Assembly (NCBI GenBank): GCA_016713675.1
Contig: JADJOS010000001.1
Location: forward strand, 2,356,001-2,420,000
Direction of reading: 5' to 3'
Source of the DNA: Acidobacteriota bacterium
Lineage (GTDB): Bacteria > Acidobacteriota > Blastocatellia > Pyrinomonadales > Pyrinomonadaceae
Length of the DNA stretch: 64,000 nt
The notes beneath the pieces were generated by a model. That model was not told where the DNA came from, did not search any database, and saw nothing but the letters and a program-made list of their open reading frames with translations. Shown piece after piece: positions 59,991 to 64,000 of the stretch (its first letter is position 1; each line of letters opens with the position of its first letter). The translations under genes and the position numbers were made by a program.

Positions 59991-60947
59991 ATGAGCGTCA
60001 CGGGAAAGATCAAAATATTTTCGGGCAACGCCCACCGGGATCTAGCGGAAGAAATTTGCAGAAATCTCGGAATTGAGCTTGGAAAGGCGTCGACTGAGCG
60101 ATTCTCGGACGACGAATTCAATTTCCAAATCGGCGAAAATGTCCGCGGACACGATATTTTTATTGTCCAGCCGACTTGCCCGCCGAGCGATCGGCATCTG
60201 ATGGAGCTGTTGATCATGATCGACACATTTGTCAGAGCATCGGCAGAGCGTGTAACGGCAGTAATCCCGTATTTTGGCTATGCTCGTTCGGATAAGAAAG
60301 ATCGCCCGCGTGTGCCGATCGCAGCAAAGTTGGTTGCGAATTTGCTCACGACCGCCGGAGCACAGCGAATTTTGACGATCGATCTGCACGCTTCGCAGAT
60401 TCAAGGATTTTTTGATATTCCCGTCGATCACCTATATGCTGCTCCGATCGTAGTCGATTATTTTAAGACCAATCCGATAGAAAATCTGATCGTGGTCGCT
60501 CCTGATACGGGTGGAGCCGAGCGTGCAAGAGCTTATGCAAAGCGTCTCGATGCCGGCCTAGCACTTTGCGACAAACGCCGGGAGCGTGCGAACGAGGCTG
60601 ACGTGATGAATATCGTCGGTGATGTCCGCGGCAAAAATTGTTTGATAATTGATGATATGTGCGACACCGGAGGCACGATCTGTAAGGTCGCCGAAGCACT
60701 GCACAAGGCCGGTGCAAACGAGATCTCGGCGTGCTTTACGCATGGCGTATTGTCCGGCAAAGCAGTCGAGAATATCAGCGGTTCGTATTTGAAAAAGGTG
60801 ATCGTGACCAACACGATCCCGATTCGCGACAACGGAATGCCGCTTGTCGAAGGCGGAAAGATCGAAGTTTTGAGCGTCGCCGGGCTTTTGGCCTCGGCGA
60901 TCAAGTCAATTCACGATGAGACTAGTGTCTCTTCACTGTTTATTTAA
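59991..60947 (+). CDS. prs: ribose-phosphate pyrophosphokinase
   Basis: Makes PRPP from ribose 5-phosphate and ATP for nucleotide, histidine and tryptophan synthesis. Motifs: IKIFSGNAHRDLAEEI at the start, FSDDEFNFQIGENVRG, FGYARSDKKDRPR, TIDLHASQIQGFFDIPVDHL (residues split here), VVAPDTGGAERARAYAKRL and the PRPP loop IIDDMCDTGGT. Length 318 is standard. The ATG at 59991 is fixed by homology, yet no ribosome binding site precedes it: the upstream bases are the terminator T-tract. An in-frame extension through the tRNA is rejected. Confidence 0.95.
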   Translation: MSVTGKIKIFSGNAHRDLAEEICRNLGIELGKASTERFSDDEFNFQIGENVRGHDIFIVQPTCPPSDRHLMELLIMIDTFVRASAERVTAVIPYFGYARSDKKDRPRVPIAAKLVANLLTTAGAQRILTIDLHASQIQGFFDIPVDHLYAAPIVVDYFKTNPIENLIVVAPDTGGAERARAYAKRLDAGLALCDKRRERANEADVMNIVGDVRGKNCLIIDDMCDTGGTICKVAEALHKAGANEISACFTHGVLSGKAVENISGSYLKKVIVTNTIPIRDNGMPLVEGGKIEVLSVAGLLASAIKSIHDETSVSSLFI

Positions 60948-60963
60948 GGTTGAGAGTAAAGTT

Positions 60964-61608
60964 ATGGCAGATAAATTTGTAATAAAGGCTGAAAAGCGTG
61001 AAACGCGTGGTAAGAATGTCTCGCGTCGGCTTCGCGTCGATGGCAAGATTCCGGTCGTCGTATACGGCGGAGGCTCTGAGAGCGTCGCTGCTGCGGCATC
61101 GTTGGCCGAACTTGCGGCGATCCTTCGAACCGATACCGGCGTAAACACGGTGTTTTCGCTCGATATCGAAGGCGAAGGCATTAACGACGTTATTTTTCAG
61201 GATCGTCAGATCCACGCTGTACATGGCCGCATGATACACGCCGATCTTCGCCGTTTTGCAAAGGGCGAAAAGATCGAAATGACTGTGCCTATCCATTTGA
61301 CCGGCAATGCCGCTGGTTTGCAGGACGAGGGTGCGGTTCTCACGCAAATGATGCGTGAGATCAAAGTGCTCTGCGAGCCAGCAAACACTCCTGATTCGAT
61401 CGACGTCGACATCACGGATCTGGGCGCGGGTGAATCGATCCACGTTTCCGATCTGAAAATCGGAGCTGGTATCGAGATCCACGACGCACCGGAAACTGTC
61501 ATCGCCACGATCGTAACGGTCAGCGAAGACGTCCTTGAGCCTCAGACCGAGGAAGGTGCAGCACCTGAGGTCGTTGGTGAAGCTCCGGCTGAACCTGAGG
61601 GCGAATAG
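60964..61608 (+). CDS. rplY: 50S ribosomal protein L25 (Ctc form)
   Basis: Binds 5S rRNA. The N-terminal L25 domain (residues 1-95: KAEKRETRGKNVSRRLR, KIPVVVYGGG) is followed by the Ctc beta domain (95-190, with IHVSDLKIG) and an acidic tail EEGAAPEVVGEAPAEPEGE. Length 214 fits the long Ctc form. ATG at 60964 starts 16 bases after prs; an upstream in-frame start overlaps prs and adds unrelated residues. Confidence 0.93.
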   Translation: MADKFVIKAEKRETRGKNVSRRLRVDGKIPVVVYGGGSESVAAAASLAELAAILRTDTGVNTVFSLDIEGEGINDVIFQDRQIHAVHGRMIHADLRRFAKGEKIEMTVPIHLTGNAAGLQDEGAVLTQMMREIKVLCEPANTPDSIDVDITDLGAGESIHVSDLKIGAGIEIHDAPETVIATIVTVSEDVLEPQTEEGAAPEVVGEAPAEPEGE

Positions 61609-61620
61609 TTTTATCGTTTT

Positions 61621-61675
61621 GAGTTCCAACATTAGTTGGCTCGCGTTAAAAAAATGCCGGCTGAAGCTGGAACTC
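61621..61675. repeat. short inverted repeat across the pth start
   Basis: GAGTTCCA (61621-61628) and TGGAACTC (61668-61675) are perfect inverted arms. The right arm lies in the coding sequence and encodes part of PAEAGTHN, an N-terminal addition not seen in ordinary Pth. It looks like a dispersed hairpin captured by the gene start. Confidence 0.5.
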
Positions 61676-62235
61676 ATAATTGGTTGATCGTGGGACTCGG
61701 AAATCCGGGTCCTGAGTATGCAAAAACGAGGCACAACCTCGGTTTCATGCTCGTCGATCTGCTCGCGACCCAATTGCAGGCGCAGATACAGCGCGGCGAA
61801 GCCCGAGCTTTGATCGGAAGGTCGGAATTGGGTGGACGAACGGTCGAACTCGCCAAGCCGCAGACATATATGAATCTGAGCGGCGAAGCAGTTGGCGGAT
61901 TGCTCGCGAAGCCTGAGAGGTCGATAGATAGACTGGTCGTGATCTCTGACGATCTGGCATTGCCGTTTGGAAGCATCAGGATACGTCCCAAGGGGAGTCA
62001 CGGCGGGCAGAATGGACTGAGATCGATCATCGATCGTTTGAAAACACAAGAGTTTACGCGTTTGCGGATCGGTATCCAGCCGGAACATCCAATTCGTGAT
62101 GCGGCGAAATTCGTTTTGGAAAATTTCTCAAAGAAAGAGACCGAATCGCTTGAAAATATATTAGAAACGGGTGCCGATGCTGTTCGCACGATCATAACTG
62201 ACGGTGTAGATGCTGCAATGGGCAAGTTTAATTAA
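61654..62235 (+). CDS. pth: peptidyl-tRNA hydrolase
   Basis: Releases tRNA from dropped-off peptidyl-tRNA. Motifs: LIVGLGNPGPEYAKTRHNLGF (in part; catalytic His in TRHNLG), KPQTYMNLSGEAV, DDLALPFG and GSHGGQNGLRSI. About 193 residues from ATG 61654; a TTG at 61636 would add six residues. The first ten residues come from the inverted repeat at 61621-61675. No clear ribosome binding site. Confidence 0.94.
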   Translation: MPAEAGTHNWLIVGLGNPGPEYAKTRHNLGFMLVDLLATQLQAQIQRGEARALIGRSELGGRTVELAKPQTYMNLSGEAVGGLLAKPERSIDRLVVISDDLALPFGSIRIRPKGSHGGQNGLRSIIDRLKTQEFTRLRIGIQPEHPIRDAAKFVLENFSKKETESLENILETGADAVRTIITDGVDAAMGKFN

Positions 62236-62271
62236 AATATCTGATCTCAAATTGCAGATTTGAGATAGATC

Positions 62272-62307
62272 CTTACTTCATCTCTCGAAGATGAGGTTGG
62301 TAAGCCG
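62272..62307 (+). promoter_or_regulatory. candidate S6:S18-binding leader of rpsF
   Basis: CTTAC (62272-62276) pairs with GTAAG (62300-62304), and inside it CATCT (62279-62283) with AGATG (62289-62293), leaving an asymmetric internal loop. CCG follows directly (62305-62307). A stem with internal loop and a CCG element before rpsF resembles the autoregulatory S6:S18 motif. A separate perfect 9-bp hairpin lies upstream at 62244-62266. Confidence 0.4.
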
Positions 62308-62326
62308 AAAGGAGATAAGGAAATAA

Positions 62327-62728
62327 ATGGCAAAGAGAACTTACGAAGTAATGTACATCGTCAATCCGGAAACGGAAGGCGAAAAGATCGAGAAGCTAAA
62401 CGAAGCTGTTGGTAAATTGATCGAGAAAGAAGGCGGCGAGATCGTTCGTATGGATGATATCGGCATTCGCAATCTTGCGTATCCTATCCAAAAGAAAGAA
62501 ACCGGACACTATGTCCTTTTCGAGATCAATGGTTCGGGCCAAGAAATTCTCGAACTCGAACGACGTATGCGCGTTAATGACATGATCATTCGGTATATGA
62601 CTGTCCGCGTTGACGAGGATCGCAAAAAGGCAGAAGCGATAAAGGCGAAGCGCGAAGCCCGCAATTCGAAGAAGACGGCTAAATTCCGCAATACGGAAGA
62701 AGCAGCGGAGGCACCGGCCGAGGCATAA
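62327..62728 (+). CDS. rpsF: 30S ribosomal protein S6
   Basis: Small-subunit protein that binds S18 on 16S rRNA. The core is clear: [41 protein letters not shown] (in part), [20 protein letters not shown]. Length 133 exceeds the roughly 100-residue core by a Lys/Arg then Glu/Ala-rich tail ending [11 protein letters not shown] ribosome binding site (AAGG) precedes the ATG. First gene of rpsF-rpsR-rplI. Confidence 0.95.
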   Translation: MAKRTYEVMYIVNPETEGEKIEKLNEAVGKLIEKEGGEIVRMDDIGIRNLAYPIQKKETGHYVLFEINGSGQEILELERRMRVNDMIIRYMTVRVDEDRKKAEAIKAKREARNSKKTAKFRNTEEAAEAPAEA

Positions 62729-62753
62729 ACGCCCTTGGCGAAAGGAGAAAGTT

Positions 62754-63044
62754 ATGGCAGAAAGAGAAAGAGAAATGGAAATCATGAATGACAGAGACGG
62801 CCTCGGTGTCGGCGAAGACGTCATTGGCGATCGCCCGCGTCGATATCAGCGTCGCCGTCCCAAGCAGATGGTGCCTGATTATCTAGACTGGAAAGATGTC
62901 GATTATTTAAGGCAGTTTGTTCCTGAACGCGGAAAGATCATGCCGAGACGCATTTCGGGCATTTCTGCAAAAGATCAGCGCCGCCTCGCGACGGCGATCA
63001 AACGTGCAAGAGCGATGGCAATGCTGCCGTTTGTCGCGGACTAA
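62754..63044 (+). CDS. rpsR: 30S ribosomal protein S18
   Basis: Partner of S6 on the 30S platform. The core [21 protein letters not shown] (in part), [31 protein letters not shown] (in part) is standard. The 96-residue protein has a 40-residue charged N-terminal extension ([16 protein letters not shown]). The ribosome binding site AAAGGAGAAAG lies just before the ATG. Confidence 0.95.
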   Translation: MAEREREMEIMNDRDGLGVGEDVIGDRPRRYQRRRPKQMVPDYLDWKDVDYLRQFVPERGKIMPRRISGISAKDQRRLATAIKRARAMAMLPFVAD

Positions 63045-63063
63045 GACGAGGAGAACATTTATC

Positions 63064-63672
63064 ATGGCAAATACAACAATTTTATTACGCGAAGATATCG
63101 AGCATGTCGGCGGACGCGGCGAGATCGTGAAGGTCAAGGCCGGCTACGCTCGAAACTATCTGTTGCCGCAAAAGTTTGCGACGCTCGCAACCAAAGGTAA
63201 CGTCAAACAGATCGAACAGGAACGTGCGGCTCTCTTAAAGCGGGCCGCGATCGAAAAAGCGACTGCTGAAGCTCAACTCGAGCAGATGTCGACCATCGCG
63301 CTTACGTTCGAACGAAAGTCCGGTGAACACGGAACGCTTTTTGGTTCTGTCACGTCAATGGACATCGCCGAGGCTCTAAACGCCAAAGGCTACGAGATAG
63401 ACCGGCGTAAGATCGTCCTCAAGGAAGCGATCAAGGAAACAGGCGAATATACCGTCAGCGTCAAACTTCATCGCGAAGTCACGCTCGCAGTGCCTGTCCG
63501 TGTAACAGGCGAAGGCGGCGAAATGCCGGTGAAGGAAGAAGCTGTTAAGGTCGAAGAGCCGAAAATCGAAACTCCGGTCGAAGCGGCACCAGTGGTTGAA
63601 GAAATAGTCGCCGAGGAAGTCGCAACTGACGAACCGGCAATCGAAAATTCCGAAGACGAAGCTGCGGCATAG
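63064..63672 (+). CDS. rplI: 50S ribosomal protein L9 with acidic tail
   Basis: Two-domain protein at the base of the L1 stalk. N-domain: TTILLREDIEHVGGRGEIVKVKAGYARNYLLP (in part); long helix 40-75; C-domain with GTLFGSVTSMDIAEAL and VSVKLHREVTLAVPV. Length is 202 against about 150; the last 50 residues are a Val/Glu/Ala/Pro-rich tail like those of S1 and L25 here. ATG at 63064, with GAGGAGAAC upstream, is chosen over an in-frame start inside rpsR. Confidence 0.95.
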   Translation: MANTTILLREDIEHVGGRGEIVKVKAGYARNYLLPQKFATLATKGNVKQIEQERAALLKRAAIEKATAEAQLEQMSTIALTFERKSGEHGTLFGSVTSMDIAEALNAKGYEIDRRKIVLKEAIKETGEYTVSVKLHREVTLAVPVRVTGEGGEMPVKEEAVKVEEPKIETPVEAAPVVEEIVAEEVATDEPAIENSEDEAAA

Positions 63673-63692
63673 TTATTTAGGGAATAGTTAAT

Positions 63693-63732
63693 AAGCCCGA
63701 AACTTCGTCAACGCGAGGTTTCGGGCTTTTTA
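63693..63732 (+). terminator. terminator after rplI
   Basis: AAGCCCGAAAC (63693-63703) pairs with GTTTCGGGCTT (63718-63728), continuing into TTTATTT. It closes the rpsF-rpsR-rplI unit. Confidence 0.88.
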
Positions 63733-63804
63733 TTTCGGTCGAATATAAATTCGGCATTCGTTAAGTCGCGTTCACGTCGCTATAATCTTTAGAATGCCAC
63801 GATA

Positions 63805-64000
63805 ATGAGTGTCGTTCAACGAAAACTTTCCAATTCGTTCAAAGCATTTTTCGATTCCGAAAGATCGAGCGGGATCGTGCTTATTATCTGCACGCTGATA
63901 TCGCTAGCGCTGGCAAATTCGGCGTTGGGTGAGAGCTACCTTGGCATGTGGCAAATGTATCTGGGCGGCCTCAGCATCGAGCATTGGATAAACGATGCTT
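63805..64000 (+). CDS. nhaA: Na+/H+ antiporter NhaA, 3' end outside the window
   Basis: The first 65 codons of an NhaA-type antiporter: FKAFFDSERSSGIVLIICTL, then SLALANSALGESYLGMW and LSIEHWINDA, which match the amphipathic start and first helix of NhaA (S-x-G-I-x-L and LALANS). The reading frame runs off the window edge. A TATAAT at 63781-63786 lies 18 bases upstream of the ATG and is its likely -10 box. No ribosome binding site is clear. Confidence 0.85.
   Translation, partial: MSVVQRKLSNSFKAFFDSERSSGIVLIICTLISLALANSALGESYLGMWQMYLGGLSIEHWINDA

Noticed and set aside
60940..62088. A 382-codon minus-strand frame across rplY and pth
   Set aside because: Antisense to two clearly conserved genes, with no family features of its own.

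Overview
The window is a chromosomal stretch of a Gram-negative-type bacterium, about half GC, dense with housekeeping genes on both strands. Gene content and order (cyanophycin genes, a YpdA-type disulfide reductase, a DUF4197 protein, rpsA followed by an HU/IHF gene, tRNA-Gln-prs-rplY-pth-rpsF-rpsR-rplI) and short dispersed hairpin repeats fit an environmental Acidobacteriota genome, perhaps Blastocatellia/Pyrinomonadales. That assignment is an inference from gene style; no marker was aligned.

Layout. 1-6.2 kb: the 3' end of an unknown gene, gpmA, a DUF4197 protein, a YeiH-type transporter and uvrA, then a decayed 4Fe-4S fragment. 6.2-7.9 kb: a small secreted protein, a 21-bp tandem repeat array in its reading frame, and a 0.7-kb tract of G and C homopolymers that interrupts the array and looks like bad sequence. 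7.9-13.6 kb: DUF2200, a MORN-repeat protein, a broken pdxJ, a family 2 glycosyltransferase and a C-terminal processing protease. 13.6-18.5 kb: pfkA, greA, a CDP-alcohol phosphatidyltransferase (frameshifted), a PGPGW membrane protein, a biotin carboxylase and an MM0924-type protein. 18.5-25.4 kb: an NlpC/P60 hydrolase, Fe-S cluster genes (erpA-like, mrp, frameshifted ygfZ), malic enzyme, a hemolysin III protein and DUF72. 25.4-30.9 kb: a two-component system, a secreted protein with a structured leader, and ypdA. 31-40.4 kb: hflX, a 7TM-HD phosphodiesterase, the rpsA-HU-HIT operon and a frameshifted pilT. 40.7-46.5 kb: a methyltransferase and two paralogous secreted TPR proteins flanking murB. 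46.5-54.9 kb: carB, cyanophycinase, cyanophycin synthetase, a beta/gamma-crystallin protein and an isoaspartyl peptidase. 55-58 kb: a MerR regulator and Cu/Ag P-type ATPase with a MerR-type promoter. 58-64 kb: a probable c-di-GMP riboswitch before a CAP-domain protein, ispE, tRNA-Gln, prs, four translation genes plus pth, and the start of nhaA.

Functional links. The cyanophycin genes give a complete cycle: polymer synthesis (CphA), cleavage to beta-Asp-Arg (CphB) and dipeptide hydrolysis (isoaspartyl peptidase). carB next door supplies carbamoyl phosphate for arginine. The MerR/ATPase pair is a self-contained metal-efflux unit.

Quality warning. Four conserved genes (pdxJ, the phosphatidyltransferase, ygfZ, pilT) carry one- or two-base indels whose removal restores a family-typical protein, twice as compensating pairs. 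With the homopolymer tract this points to consensus errors in this contig, though real decay cannot be excluded from sequence alone. The most novel-looking signals are the riboswitch/CAP unit, the interleaved inverted repeats before the gene at 28266, and the heptad repeat array after the stop codon at 6718.
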